Below are positions 1-8,860 of a stretch of DNA of 64,000 nt, one piece after another; the first letter of the stretch is position 1; each line of letters opens with the position of its first letter. Source of the stretch: Glycomyces fuscus (lineage in GTDB: Bacteria > Actinomycetota > Actinomycetes > Streptosporangiales > Streptosporangiaceae); assembly GCA_002529455.1 (NCBI GenBank), contig NYMS01000007.1, forward strand, positions 17,979 to 81,978, in the 5' to 3' direction. The translations under genes and the position numbers were made by a program. The notes under the pieces are model-generated. The model searched no databases. It saw only the letters and a list, made by a program, of their open reading frames with translations, and was not told where the DNA came from.

Positions 1-18
1 GGGGACTCCCCCGGCCGG

Positions 19-1236
19 GTGGTCTCGGAGGCGGTCGACGCGCTGGTGCTCGGCCGGGAGGGCGGCGGCGTGGACCTGGCCGCGGCGCGGCTGGCCGACG
101 CCGAGGACCCGGCGTGGGCCGAGGCGGCGGACCGCGCCGTCCGCGACGCCCTGCTGGCGGGGACGGCCTCGGCGTGGGCGCGCGGGTGGCAGCCCGCCGA
201 GACGGTCCGCCAGGCGGGCCGCGTGCTGGACCCGGTGGCGGCGGCGTTGTGCGCCGACGCGGCGGCGGCCGACCTCGACCGCCACTCCCCCGCCGCGGTG
301 GACCCCCGCTGGGCCGCGCAGGTGCGCGAGCTGGGGGCCTCCCCGTCCTGGGGCGGGGCCGGGGACTACCTGGCGCACGCGTGTGCCGAGCACGGACTGC
401 TGCGCTTCGAGGCGGTGGAGACGGTGCTGCGGCTGCTGGCCGCGCTGCGCGTACTGCCGCCGGTGCACCGCCTGTGCCCTCCGCCGGGGGAGTTCCGGCC
501 GCGGCCGGAGGGGGCCGGGCGGACCGCGGAGCCCGTGGACCAGGGCAAGCTGGCCCGCGTGCGCGCGCTGCTGGCCAAGGCCGAGTCCACGGAGTTCCCC
601 AGTGAGGCGGAGGCGCTGAGCGCCCGCGCGCAGGAGCTGATGGCCCGGCACAGCATCGACCGCGCCCTGCTGGCCGAGGAGCCCGGGCGGGCCTCGGAGG
701 CGGCCTCGGGGCGGCGGCTGCCGGTGGACGCCCCCTACGACGAGCACAAGGCGGTGCTGCTGCACGAGGTCGCCGAGGCCAACCACTGCCGGGCCGTGTG
801 GGACCGGGAACTGGGGCTGTGCACGGTGATGGGCTTTCCGGGGGACGTGGAGGCGGTGGACCTGATGTTCACCTCGCTCCTGGTGCAGGCCGAGACGGCG
901 ATGCGCGCCAGCGGTTCGGTGCGCGACAGGTCCGGCAGGGCGGCGGGGAAGGCCTTCCGCGCCTCGTTCATGTCCGCGTTCGCGGTGCGGGTGGGCGAGC
1001 GCCTGGTGGAGTCGGCGCGCGCCGCCGAGGAGGCAGCCGCGGCCGAGACCGGGACGGACCTGGTGCCGGTGTTCGCCGCGCGCGAGCGCGAGGTGGAGGC
1101 GGCCGTGGCCGAGGCCTTCGGGGAGCTGACCTACTCCCGGGTACGTGGGCCCGCCAGCGAGGACGGCTGGTACGAGGGCCTGGCGGCGGCCGACGCCGCG
1201 TCCCTGGGCGCCCACCGCCGCGTCGCGGACCGCTGA
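19..1236 (+). CDS. DUF2786 domain-containing protein (5' end may lie outside the window)
   Basis: A 405-residue Ala/Glu-rich protein. Residues 177-217 match the DUF2786 signature: a basic helix KLARVRALLAKAE, then a segment rich in EAEAL and AQELMARHSIDRALL. The C-terminal half (about 230-405) is the helical region that usually accompanies it and carries a regularly spaced FRASFMSAFAVRVGERL segment. The function of DUF2786 proteins is not established. The frame is open right to base 1 and no convincing ribosome binding site precedes the GTG at 19, so the true start may be upstream of the window. The length is close to the roughly 400 residues common in actinomycete homologues. A hairpin directly follows the stop codon. 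Confidence 0.75.
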   Translation: MVSEAVDALVLGREGGGVDLAAARLADAEDPAWAEAADRAVRDALLAGTASAWARGWQPAETVRQAGRVLDPVAAALCADAAAADLDRHSPAAVDPRWAAQVRELGASPSWGGAGDYLAHACAEHGLLRFEAVETVLRLLAALRVLPPVHRLCPPPGEFRPRPEGAGRTAEPVDQGKLARVRALLAKAESTEFPSEAEALSARAQELMARHSIDRALLAEEPGRASEAASGRRLPVDAPYDEHKAVLLHEVAEANHCRAVWDRELGLCTVMGFPGDVEAVDLMFTSLLVQAETAMRASGSVRDRSGRAAGKAFRASFMSAFAVRVGERLVESARAAEEAAAAETGTDLVPVFAAREREVEAAVAEAFGELTYSRVRGPASEDGWYEGLAAADAASLGAHRRVADR

Positions 1237-1259
1237 GGCGGCGGGAGGTCCGCGCCGCC
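1237..1259 (+). terminator. Hairpin after the DUF2786 gene
   Basis: A 7-bp perfect stem (GGCGGCG / CGCCGCC) with a 9-nt loop begins on the base after the TGA of the preceding gene. There is no T-run, as is usual for high-GC actinomycete terminators. Function is inferred from position only. Confidence 0.4.
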
Positions 1260-1379
1260 GGACGGCCGGGGCGAAGGACCGGCCGGTCCTCCCGGGTGGC
1301 CGGACGGTTGACCCGGCCGGGCGGCCGAGGCGGGAAAACCGGTGGCCGCGCGGCCGGACGAACCGGTACAACCGTGGCC

Positions 1380-2165
1380 ATGCGCAAGTACCCGCGGACC
1401 CGGCACATCCGGGGCTCCCGCCTCCAGAGGGGCGACCACGACCTGGCCGACGTGCCCTTCTCCGCGCTGGCCGGACGGCACCTGGTGGTGGAGGAGAAGC
1501 TCGACGGCGCCAACGCCGGGATCAGCTTCGGCCCCGGCGGCGAGCTGCGCCTGCAGAGCCGGGGCCACTACCTCACGGGCGGTCCCCGCGAGCGGCACTT
1601 CGCCCCCTTCAAGGCCTGGGCGGCGACCGTGGCGCCGCTGCTGCGGCCGCGCCTGGGCGGGCGGTACGTGCTGTACGGGGAGTGGCTGCACGCCAAGCAC
1701 ACCGTGTTCTACGACGCGCTGCCGCACCTGTTCTGCGAGTTCGACGTCCTGGACACCCGCGAGGACGTGTTCCTGTCCACGCCGCGGCGCCGGGAGCTGC
1801 TGGAGGGCGCCCCGGTGGTGCCGGTGCCCGTGCTCCACACCGGCCCGCTGGAGCGGCTGGAGGACTTGACCCGCCTGGTGGGCCCCTCCACCTGCCGCAC
1901 CCCCGGCTGGCGCGGGGCCCTGGCGGAGGCGGCGGGGGCCGCGGGCGCCGACCCCGACCGGGCCCTGGCCGAGAGCGACGGCTCCGACCTCATGGAGGGG
2001 CTCTACGTCAAGGTCGAGGAGGGCGGCCGCACCGTGGACCGGTACAAGTGGGTGCGGCCGGGGTTCACCTCCGCCGTCCTGGACTCGGGCACGCACTGGC
2101 TGGACCGGCCGCTGATCGCGAACGGGCTGGCCGATCCGGAGGTGCTCTATGCGGGTGTTCGCTGA
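1380..2165 (+). CDS. RNA ligase family protein (nucleotidyltransferase)
   Basis: A 261-residue member of the ATP-dependent RNA ligase superfamily. Motif I, EEKLDGANAGI, supplies the lysine that would carry the covalent AMP. A later YGEWLHAKHTV segment fits motif III/IIIa, EGLYVKVEE fits motif IV, and RYKWVRP fits motif V. Such enzymes seal RNA ends by lysyl-AMP and RNA-adenylate intermediates. The ATG at 1380 is chosen because the protein begins cleanly with MRKYPRTRHI; no ribosome binding site is visible, and TACAAC sits 7 nt upstream, which may mean a leaderless start. The end overlaps the next gene by 17 nt, so the two are translationally coupled. The neighbour is an end-healing kinase, which supports an RNA repair role. 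Confidence 0.85.
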   Translation: MRKYPRTRHIRGSRLQRGDHDLADVPFSALAGRHLVVEEKLDGANAGISFGPGGELRLQSRGHYLTGGPRERHFAPFKAWAATVAPLLRPRLGGRYVLYGEWLHAKHTVFYDALPHLFCEFDVLDTREDVFLSTPRRRELLEGAPVVPVPVLHTGPLERLEDLTRLVGPSTCRTPGWRGALAEAAGAAGADPDRALAESDGSDLMEGLYVKVEEGGRTVDRYKWVRPGFTSAVLDSGTHWLDRPLIANGLADPEVLYAGVR

Positions 2166-3303
2166 ACTGTGCCCGGCGCCGCCGCGCTGGGACCTGGACT
2201 GGGCGCTGGTGCGGGAGGCCCTGCCGTGGGTGCGCGACCTGGCCGGGGTGGAGCAGGACCCGGTGCACCACGCCGAGGGGGACGTGGAGACGCACACCCG
2301 GATGGCGTGCGAGGCGCTGGCCGGCCTGCCCGCGTGGCGGTCCCGTCCGGCCGGGGAGCGGGTGCGGCTGTTCGCCGCGGTGCTGCTGCACGACGTCGCC
2401 AAACCGCTGTGCACCCGCCGGGAGGAGGACGGCCGGGTCACCGCGCACGGCCACTCGCGGCGCGGCGACCTCCTGGCGCGGCGGCTGCTGTGGGAGGCCG
2501 CGGCGGAACCCGGGGCCTCGGCCCCGCCGCTGGAGGCGGTGGAGTGGCGCGAGCACGTGGCGGCCCTGGTGCGCCACCACCAGGTGCCGTTCTGGGCACT
2601 GGAGCGGCCGGACCTGCGCCGCATCGCGTTCCGGGTGAGCCTGGTGGCGCGCAACGACGACCTGGTGCTGCTGGCCACCGCCGACATCCTGGGCCGCCGC
2701 TGCGGTGACACCGCGGAGGTCCTGGAGAACATCGGCCTGTACGACGAGTACTGCCGGGAGCAGCGCTGCCTGGACCGCCCTCGCGCGTTCCCCTCCGACC
2801 ACGCCCGGTTCTGGTTCTTCCGCAAGCCCGACCGCGACCCGGACTACGCCGCCCACGACGACACCCGGATGACGGTGACCGTCATGTCGGGGCTGCCGGG
2901 CTCGGGCAAGGACACCTGGATCGCGCGCGAGCGGCCGGGTGTGCCGGTGGTGAGCCTGGACGCGCTGCGCGCCGAGCTGGGCGTGCGCCCGACCGCCGAC
3001 CAGCGGCCGGTGGCGGCGGCCGCCCACGGGCGCGCCCGGGAGCACCTGCGCGCGGGGCGGTCGTTCGTGTGGAACGCCACCAACGTCTCGCGGTCGCTGC
3101 GCGACCAGTGCGTGGACCTGGCGGCAGCCTACCGGGCGCGCGTGGAGATCGTCTCCGTCGAGGCCCCGCCCCGGGTGCTGCGCGCCCGCCTGGACCGCAG
3201 GAGGGCGCCGGTCCCGGCCGCCGCCGTGGAGCGCCTGGTGCGGCGCTGGGAGTGCCCGGACCCGACCGAGGCGCACCGGCTCGTCCGGTGGGCCGGCGCC
3301 TGA
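2149..3303 (+). CDS. HD domain plus P-loop polynucleotide kinase fusion (HD-Pnk type RNA end-healing enzyme)
   Basis: A 384-residue two-domain protein. The N-terminal HD domain has a conserved His near residue 41, THTRMA at 49-54 and LLHDVAK around 79-85, the metal-binding set expected for a phosphohydrolase. From residue 243 there is a P-loop kinase domain with VMSGLPGSGKDTW; Asp rather than Ser/Thr follows the Walker lysine, then Thr. A downstream NATNVSRSLRDQC element resembles the T4 Pnkp 5'-kinase family. Known HD-Pnk enzymes phosphorylate 5'-OH ends and remove 2',3'-phosphates, preparing RNA breaks for ligation. Its start lies inside the end of the RNA ligase gene (17-nt overlap), so ligase and healing enzyme are made together. 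Enzyme class is inferred from domains and context. Confidence 0.8.
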   Translation: MRVFAELCPAPPRWDLDWALVREALPWVRDLAGVEQDPVHHAEGDVETHTRMACEALAGLPAWRSRPAGERVRLFAAVLLHDVAKPLCTRREEDGRVTAHGHSRRGDLLARRLLWEAAAEPGASAPPLEAVEWREHVAALVRHHQVPFWALERPDLRRIAFRVSLVARNDDLVLLATADILGRRCGDTAEVLENIGLYDEYCREQRCLDRPRAFPSDHARFWFFRKPDRDPDYAAHDDTRMTVTVMSGLPGSGKDTWIARERPGVPVVSLDALRAELGVRPTADQRPVAAAAHGRAREHLRAGRSFVWNATNVSRSLRDQCVDLAAAYRARVEIVSVEAPPRVLRARLDRRRAPVPAAAVERLVRRWECPDPTEAHRLVRWAGA

Positions 3304-3463
3304 CCCCGCGGCGGACCGGCGCTTCGGCACGCGGGGGCGGCCCCTCCCCCCGCTTCGAGCGGCTCCCGGCCGGGCCGGGAGCGATTTCGGCGTTTTCCCG
3401 CGCGGGCCCGTGCGCCGCGGTTAGCCTGATGCCGTTTCAGCGACTCGCGGCACCTTGGGTGAT

Positions 3464-5032
3464 ATGGCAATGACCGAGCGCATCTACTCCGCCGTGCACG
3501 CGTGCCTGGACTGGGCCGCAACGGTCGAACCGCGGCCCGTCCTGGACACCGACAGCCTGCTCTTCCTGCTGAACGCCCACCTGGACGCCGGAGCCCCCGA
3601 CCCCGGGGACTGGTGCACCGCGGACGTCCACGACATCGCCCGCACCGTCCGCGACTGGGACCGGGTGCCCGACGACCTCAGGGACACCTGGCTGACCTGG
3701 TGCGACTTCCTGGTCGACCAGGGGCGGCTGCTGTCCGCGGAGAGCCCGCGCCGCCTGCGCGCCGCCATCGCCACGGTCGACCTCGCCCCCGGCGGGCCGC
3801 CACCGCGCGGGGACCGGGCCGAGGGGGCCGTCCTGCCGCTCCTGGACCGGCTCGGCGTCGGCGCGGACGGCGGGCCCGAGGCGCTGCCGACGGTGGTCCC
3901 GGCGGATCCCGCCGACCTGGACGCCGCGGCGCTCCGGTGCCGTCCCCTGTCCGACGCCGCCCGGCTGGCGGCGTGGGTGGGCGCGGGCAGGCCCCTGTGC
4001 GCCGACGAGGAGGACGCCTTCACCGCGGACGACACCGCCGGGGCGGCCGCCGCCCTGGGGGTCGCGCCCGGGAGGGTGCCCGCGCTGTTCGCGGTGGCCA
4101 GGGACGCGGGCCTGCTGCGCACCACCTACACCCGGGTGCTGCCCGGCCGGGCGGCGCGGGCCTGGCTGGACCGTGTGCCGGGGACGGCCGCCGACGCCTG
4201 GGCCGACGCACTGCTGACCATGACCGACCTGCGCGGGGTCACGGCGTTCCTGCTGCTCACCGACCTGTTCGTGCACGGGGACGCGCGCACGCCCGCCCAG
4301 TCGGCGGCGGTGTACGGACCCGGGATCGCCCCGGCCGGCGAGAGCCCCGGGGAGCACGTCCGCCAGGTGCTGGAGGCCCTGGAGGGCCTCGGCGCGGTCC
4401 GCGGGGTCGGCGGCGGCCGGTTCCGCGTCACCGCGCTCGGCGACCACTTCATGGTGCGCCAGCTGCGCCAGTCGGGGGCCGACGTCGCGGTGGCCCCTCC
4501 CCTGCGCGGGATGGACGCCGAGCGGGTGCTCGCGCTGGTGGAGCGGGGCCGCCCGGTGGACACCGAGGGCCTGCTGGAGCGGTGGGTGGCCGCCCGCGAC
4601 ACCGCGAGCGCGGTGTGCGCCCTGCTGGAGGCCTGCGACGCCCCCGCCGCCTGGCGCCCGCGGGAGCGGGTGGCCCGGGTGCTCGCCGCCCTGGACGAGG
4701 ACCTGGGACCGGTCCTGGGGCTGTACGTGCACCACCCCGTCCTGGGCGGGTGGGCCCGGCGGCTGCGCGGCGGGACCGCCGGGACGCCCACGTCGCACCA
4801 GGAGGTCTGGGCGGTGCTGGACGACTACGCGATCCTGCTGGAGGAGGGCAGGCCCCTCCCCCTCCGGGACCGGGACAGGTACGCCGGGTGCGCGGAGCGG
4901 TTCGCCCGCGCCGTGTGGCTGACGGGCCACCCGGCCGCGGACGCCGTGCTGGACCTGCTCGCGGAGGGGGCGCTGGGCGCGCCCCTGGCCGAGGCCGCGC
5001 TCCGGGTGCGCCCCGCTCCCGTCACCCCCTGA
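3464..5032 (+). CDS. Uncharacterised large protein
   Basis: I do not recognise this protein of about 522 residues. It has no signal peptide or membrane segment and looks soluble and helical. It is rich in Asp, Ala and Arg and has several winged-helix-like stretches, for example the segment around ADDTAGAAAALGVAPGRVPALF and a later EHVRQVLEALEGLGAVRGVGGGRFRVTALGDHF, which reads like a wHTH ending in a beta wing. The ATG at 3464 was chosen over the TTG at 3455; another in-frame ATG at 3470 is equally possible because no strong ribosome binding site is present. The upstream TTAGCCTGAT (3421-3430) fits a -10 region. It converges with a GNAT gene across a G/C hairpin. Confidence 0.6.
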   Translation: MAMTERIYSAVHACLDWAATVEPRPVLDTDSLLFLLNAHLDAGAPDPGDWCTADVHDIARTVRDWDRVPDDLRDTWLTWCDFLVDQGRLLSAESPRRLRAAIATVDLAPGGPPPRGDRAEGAVLPLLDRLGVGADGGPEALPTVVPADPADLDAAALRCRPLSDAARLAAWVGAGRPLCADEEDAFTADDTAGAAAALGVAPGRVPALFAVARDAGLLRTTYTRVLPGRAARAWLDRVPGTAADAWADALLTMTDLRGVTAFLLLTDLFVHGDARTPAQSAAVYGPGIAPAGESPGEHVRQVLEALEGLGAVRGVGGGRFRVTALGDHFMVRQLRQSGADVAVAPPLRGMDAERVLALVERGRPVDTEGLLERWVAARDTASAVCALLEACDAPAAWRPRERVARVLAALDEDLGPVLGLYVHHPVLGGWARRLRGGTAGTPTSHQEVWAVLDDYAILLEEGRPLPLRDRDRYAGCAERFARAVWLTGHPAADAVLDLLAEGALGAPLAEAALRVRPAPVTP

Positions 5033-5043
5033 GCGGTGCCGCT

Positions 5044-5065
5044 CCCCCCGGCGCGGGACGGGGGG
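5044..5065. terminator. Bidirectional hairpin between convergent genes
   Basis: A 7-bp perfect stem (CCCCCCG / CGGGGGG) with an 8-nt loop lies between the stop codons of the convergent genes at 3464-5032 and 5082-5576. It could serve both strands. Confidence 0.5.
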
Positions 5066-5081
5066 ACACGCGTGCGCGGGC

Positions 5082-5576
5082 TCAGCCCTTGACGACCAGT
5101 TGGTAGGCGAGCATCTCGACGCCGGGCGCCGGGGACCAGTCGCGCTCGGGCACCCGTTGGAAACCCCGGGCGCGGTAGACGTACTGGGCCGAGACCATCT
5201 CGGGCAGCGTGGACAGCAGCAGCCGGGAGACCCCCTCCTCGCGGGCGCGGTCGACGAGCGCGTTCACCAGGTCGCGCCCCACACCGCGCCCCCGCGCCTC
5301 GGGGGCGACGGCGAAGGCCCGGATCTCGGCCTCGTCGGCGTTGCGGGCGATCTCGCTCTCCGGTGACCAGGGCTCCAACATGACCGTCCCCAGGAGCCGG
5401 TCCTCGTCGGCGGCGACCAGGATCTCACCGCGGCCGTCCGCCCCCAGGAGCCGGAGCGTCTCGACGTAGGCCGGGTTCACGTCCAGGAGGCCGTCGGCCG
5501 TGTAGGCCGTCACGCGCAGCTCACTGACGGCGTTCATCTCATCGGGAAGTACTCGACGCACGATCATGGACGTCAT
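5082..5576 (-). CDS. GNAT family N-acetyltransferase
   Basis: A 164-residue single-domain GNAT protein. The acetyl-CoA pyrophosphate-binding loop is seen as VAPEARGRGVGRDLV (motif A, Q/RxxGxG/A), preceded by the beta-4 strand EIRAFAV and followed by LLLSTLPEMVSAQYVYRARGFQRV, the usual motif B. The substrate cannot be told from sequence. The ATG at 5576 is followed by another ATG three codons later, so the start is uncertain by 9 nt. It is a single gene facing the convergent unknown gene on one side and the lipoprotein terminator on the other. Confidence 0.85.
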   Translation of the reverse strand: MTSMIVRRVLPDEMNAVSELRVTAYTADGLLDVNPAYVETLRLLGADGRGEILVAADEDRLLGTVMLEPWSPESEIARNADEAEIRAFAVAPEARGRGVGRDLVNALVDRAREEGVSRLLLSTLPEMVSAQYVYRARGFQRVPERDWSPAPGVEMLAYQLVVKG

Positions 5577-5667
5577 TCAACATGATGGGAGGGGCCCCCG
5601 CCGTTGATCGCCGCACCACCCGGAGCGTCGAAAACGTCACCGTGAGTGACTCTTTACGGAGGTTTAT

Positions 5668-5697
5668 CCCCCGCTCCGCGAGGCGGCGGAGCGGGGG
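5668..5697. terminator. Strong hairpin downstream of the lipoprotein gene
   Basis: A perfect 12-bp stem, CCCCCGCTCCGC / GCGGAGCGGGGG, with a 6-nt loop, 20 bp beyond the stop of the minus-strand lipoprotein gene. It also sits upstream of the minus-strand GNAT gene and so isolates the two. Confidence 0.65.
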
Positions 5698-5716
5698 CGT
5701 CGGCGTGTCGGGCGCC

Positions 5717-6553
5717 TCAGGTGTCCTGGACCGCTCCGCAGTCCCGAGTGCCGTCGTCGCCCTCCAGGTCGTAGGGGTCCTGGGGAACGCCCTTGGGCCG
5801 CTCGCCCTCGGGGAACTCGTCGGGGAAGGCGGGGGTGAAGGTGGGCTGCTCCAGGCAGTGCGCCGGGGCCACGGAGCGCCACCACCCCGGCCACGCCTCC
5901 AGGGTGCCCCCACCCAGGTCGTAGAAGGCGACCTCTCCGTGGTGCGAGGTGACCAGGCGCATCGACACCGGGTCACCGGGCCGCGCGATCGGGTACACGA
6001 TCGTGTACTCGGTGCGCACCGCCAGGTAGTCCCAGCCCTGCTCGTCGCGGGCCTCCTCGGCCCGCATCCAGCCGTCGACCTTCACCACGTCGCCGATGGG
6101 CTCGGCCGTTCCGGGCGAGAGGTTGAAGGGGACGTGGCGTGTGTCGCGCTCGGGGTCCTCGTGGTCGAGGCCGTCCAGGTACCACTCCAGCGCCTGTCCC
6201 GAGAGCAGCGAGTTGAACTCGCTGTTGTCCTCGTCGAAGACGGCGTCCTCGTTGAGGTAGACGGCCTCCAGGAGGTCGCGGGCGGTGGCGTAGGCGTGTG
6301 CCACCTGCTCCTCGCCGAAGGATCCGACGGGCTCGGCCTCGGGGGTCTCGAAGCCCTCTCCGTAGTCCTCGGCGGGACTCCCCGCGAAGGGGGCGTCCCG
6401 GTCGACCTGGTCGTAGTCCGGGACCTGGACCGGGTTCTGGGCGACGGCGTCCTCGGCGAGCCGGTGCAGGCCCTCCTGGAGGGGGACGCACCCGCTGAGG
6501 GCGAGCGCGAGGAGGGGTGCCGCCCAAAAGGCGGCGTGGGTACGCGGTGACAC
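5717..6553 (-). CDS. Putative secreted lipoprotein
   Basis: A 278-residue exported protein. The N-terminus has a short charged region, a hydrophobic core (AAFWAAPLLALA) and the lipobox LALSGC, predicting lipidation of Cys22 and attachment to the outer face of the membrane. The mature part is very acidic, with repeated DE/ED clusters and an aromatic-rich middle (WYLDGLDHEDPERD, AWPGWWRSVAP). No enzyme motif was seen. The GTG start at 6553 is supported by AAAGGA about 7 nt upstream on the minus strand. It is monocistronic with a strong hairpin downstream. Function unknown. Confidence 0.75.
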   Translation of the reverse strand: MSPRTHAAFWAAPLLALALSGCVPLQEGLHRLAEDAVAQNPVQVPDYDQVDRDAPFAGSPAEDYGEGFETPEAEPVGSFGEEQVAHAYATARDLLEAVYLNEDAVFDEDNSEFNSLLSGQALEWYLDGLDHEDPERDTRHVPFNLSPGTAEPIGDVVKVDGWMRAEEARDEQGWDYLAVRTEYTIVYPIARPGDPVSMRLVTSHHGEVAFYDLGGGTLEAWPGWWRSVAPAHCLEQPTFTPAFPDEFPEGERPKGVPQDPYDLEGDDGTRDCGAVQDT

Positions 6554-6725
6554 GGGGGATTCCTTTGTTCTCTATGGTCGATAGGCGAACTTCGTTCGGC
6601 CCGAGAAGGTGTACCACCCGCGTCGGACACCCCCGCACGGCGCCTCCCGCCTCCGGCGCGGTTGTCCACAGGCCTCCGGCGAAGGGGCCCGGATCGTGCC
6701 ACCCTTCTTTCGAGGGGAGGCGCGC

Positions 6726-8621
6726 ATGCCCGACCACGCCACCGGGGACCCCGCACCCGTACCGACCGTCCGCGTCTTCAGCGGCTCCGCGGCGCTGGCC
6801 GAAGGAGGCTGTCCGGCGCACCGCCGGATCAGCTCCGACCTGTCCCGCGGCGGGGGCGCCCGCGGCGCGGATCCACCGCCGCGCGACGCACCGGGGGCGG
6901 TCCTGGACGCCGTCCTGGACCTGGTCGAACACGCGGGCATGGCGCTGGAGGAGGCCTGCGCGCACCTGCACGCGCGGGGAGGGCCCGGCCGCGTCCCCCC
7001 GGGCGCGCGGGTCGCGCCGCCGCACGCGGGGCTGATGGCCTGGGTCCGGCACGCCGCGCGGTGCTACCTGGAGGCCCTGGCCCGGGACGGCGGGCGCGGC
7101 GGCGTCCGCCGCGCGCCGGTGTTCGACTTCTGGGTGCGCCAGTACCTGCCCGTCCCCGGCTCCCGCAACTCCCGGCCCTACGAGGTGTGCGCCCGGGGCC
7201 GCAGGTACGCCTACACGGAGGGCGCGGACCGCGTACGGGAACTGCGCATCCCCGTCACGGGCGCGGCCGGGGACCGGACCCGCCCCCGGGCCGAGGTGGC
7301 GGTGGCCGCCTACGTGCTCGCCACCGGGACGGCGGTGGACCGCGACGCCTGCGCGGCCCGGCCCGGCCGGTACCGGGGAGGCGCCCCCTACCCGATGCGC
7401 GGGCACCGCGGCGCCGACACCCGGCCGCCGGACCGGGTGCGCGTGGTGGAGACCTCGTGTCTGGACTCCTCCAGCGCCGTCCTCTACGACGGCTCCGCCG
7501 CCGAGGCCGGGGAGGCCTTCGCCTCGGCGGGCCGCGAGGGGCTGCGCTCGGCCCTGGCGGGCGGGGCCCGCTCCCCCGGCCGGGACTGCCTGTCCTGTGC
7601 GGAGCGCCGCGGCTGCGGTCGGCTGCCGCGCGCGCCGGGGCTGCTCGGCCTGCACGGCGGGCCGTGGCCCCGGCGGTCCTGGTCGGTCCCGGCGGGGCTG
7701 CGCCACCGGGGCTGCCCCGCACGGGCGCACTTCCACTCCCTGGGCCTGCCCGCGGACCCCGGCGCCGAACCGGCGCCGCTGCGGCGCGACCGCGCCGTGC
7801 GCGCCTGGCTGGAGCGGTCGCACAGGCGCCTGCCCCGGCGGCCCTGCACGGCCGGGGACCTGCCCGGGGACCGCTCGTCCTGGTCCGCCGGAGGGCACCG
7901 GCTGGAGGGTGAACAGGCCCGCCGGGGAGCCGCCATGATCGCCGCGCACGCCGGGGTCTGCCCGCTGCGCGGGCTGGCCTCGGGCAGCCACGTGCGGGTG
8001 GGCCACACCCTGGCCGCCGACGACACGCGGGCCGACGTCCTGGTCCTGGCCAGGGCCGAGGTGCTCCACCACCGGGGCCGGTCCTGGATCTACCGCGCCG
8101 TCACCACGGCCGACGGCGCGCCCCGGCCTGGCGGGGAGCCGCCCTCCCCGAACGGGGACGCGCCCTCCCCGGGCGACGACGCGCCCTCCCTGAGCGGGGG
8201 TACGCCCGCCTCGGCCGGGGGCTCCGCGCTCTCCGGGGACGAGGAGGCGCTGCTGGCCGCGGAGCCCCGGCTGGCCCTGGCGGTGGGGCTCTTCGCCTGC
8301 GGCGCCCTGGCGCCGGGGCCGGACTCGGCCGTGGAGCTGGAGGTCCTCAGCCCCCGGGGCGCGTTCGTGCGGTCGCTGGACCCGGGGTCGGCACGGGTCC
8401 GGGCCGGGGCCAGGCGGGTGGTGCACGGCCTCGCCGGACCCTGGCACGGCGACCCCTCCCACCCGCCGAACCCGGGTGAGGCCTGCCGGGACTGCCCCTA
8501 CCGGCGCTGGTGCCCGGCCGCGGACTCCCCCGACGCCCTCCACGGCGCCGGTACGCCCGGCGCGGGCGTGCGGGAAGGAGGGGAGGGCGTGCTCGGCGCG
8601 CGCGTCCGGGGCGGTCCCTAG
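6726..8621 (+). CDS. RecB/Cas4-like protein with two C-x2-C-x5-C clusters and a degenerate nuclease core
   Basis: A 631-residue protein whose start (ATG 6726) is set by GGGAGG 6 nt upstream. It has two copies of a C-x2-C-x5-C cluster: DCLSCAERRGCGRLPRAPG in the middle and ACRDCPYRRWCP near the C-terminus. Between them, SVPAGLRHRGCPARAHF followed by LGLP resembles the opening helix of RecB/AddB/Cas4 PD-(D/E)XK domains, and the last cluster resembles their iron-sulphur cysteines. The expected D...ExK catalytic strand appears as ADVLVLARAEVL then WIYRAVTTADG, with no lysine, so the nuclease may be inactive. A Pro/Ser/Gly/Asp-rich low-complexity linker (roughly bases 8125-8230) interrupts the domain. 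The N-terminal third is unrecognised. Family placement is an inference from motifs. Confidence 0.55.
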   Translation: MPDHATGDPAPVPTVRVFSGSAALAEGGCPAHRRISSDLSRGGGARGADPPPRDAPGAVLDAVLDLVEHAGMALEEACAHLHARGGPGRVPPGARVAPPHAGLMAWVRHAARCYLEALARDGGRGGVRRAPVFDFWVRQYLPVPGSRNSRPYEVCARGRRYAYTEGADRVRELRIPVTGAAGDRTRPRAEVAVAAYVLATGTAVDRDACAARPGRYRGGAPYPMRGHRGADTRPPDRVRVVETSCLDSSSAVLYDGSAAEAGEAFASAGREGLRSALAGGARSPGRDCLSCAERRGCGRLPRAPGLLGLHGGPWPRRSWSVPAGLRHRGCPARAHFHSLGLPADPGAEPAPLRRDRAVRAWLERSHRRLPRRPCTAGDLPGDRSSWSAGGHRLEGEQARRGAAMIAAHAGVCPLRGLASGSHVRVGHTLAADDTRADVLVLARAEVLHHRGRSWIYRAVTTADGAPRPGGEPPSPNGDAPSPGDDAPSLSGGTPASAGGSALSGDEEALLAAEPRLALAVGLFACGALAPGPDSAVELEVLSPRGAFVRSLDPGSARVRAGARRVVHGLAGPWHGDPSHPPNPGEACRDCPYRRWCPAADSPDALHGAGTPGAGVREGGEGVLGARVRGGP

Positions 8622-8846
8622 GGAGTGTTCCGCGGAGGCCTTCGGACCAGCGAACGGCCGTCCGGGCCATCCCCCGCACGACGGTTCGCGCGGGTCGGCC
8701 CGGGCGGCTCTTCAGGCGAAACCGGCGCGGCGGGAGGCGGTCCGGTGGTCGCGAGCCCGACATGGTCCAGGGAACACGGCGTGGCGGTCGGGTACCGGTC
8801 CGGGCCGGATGGCACGGCTGGCCCCGGGCGCGTTCCACCGCCGGAC

Positions 8847-8852
8847 TACCGT
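8847..8852 (+). promoter_or_regulatory. Candidate -10 of a leaderless promoter
   Basis: TACCGT (TANNNT consensus) lies 8 nt before the ATG at 8861, and no Shine-Dalgarno sequence is present. Transcription would start at or next to the A of the start codon. Confidence 0.4.
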
Positions 8853-8860
8853 GGCTGCAC

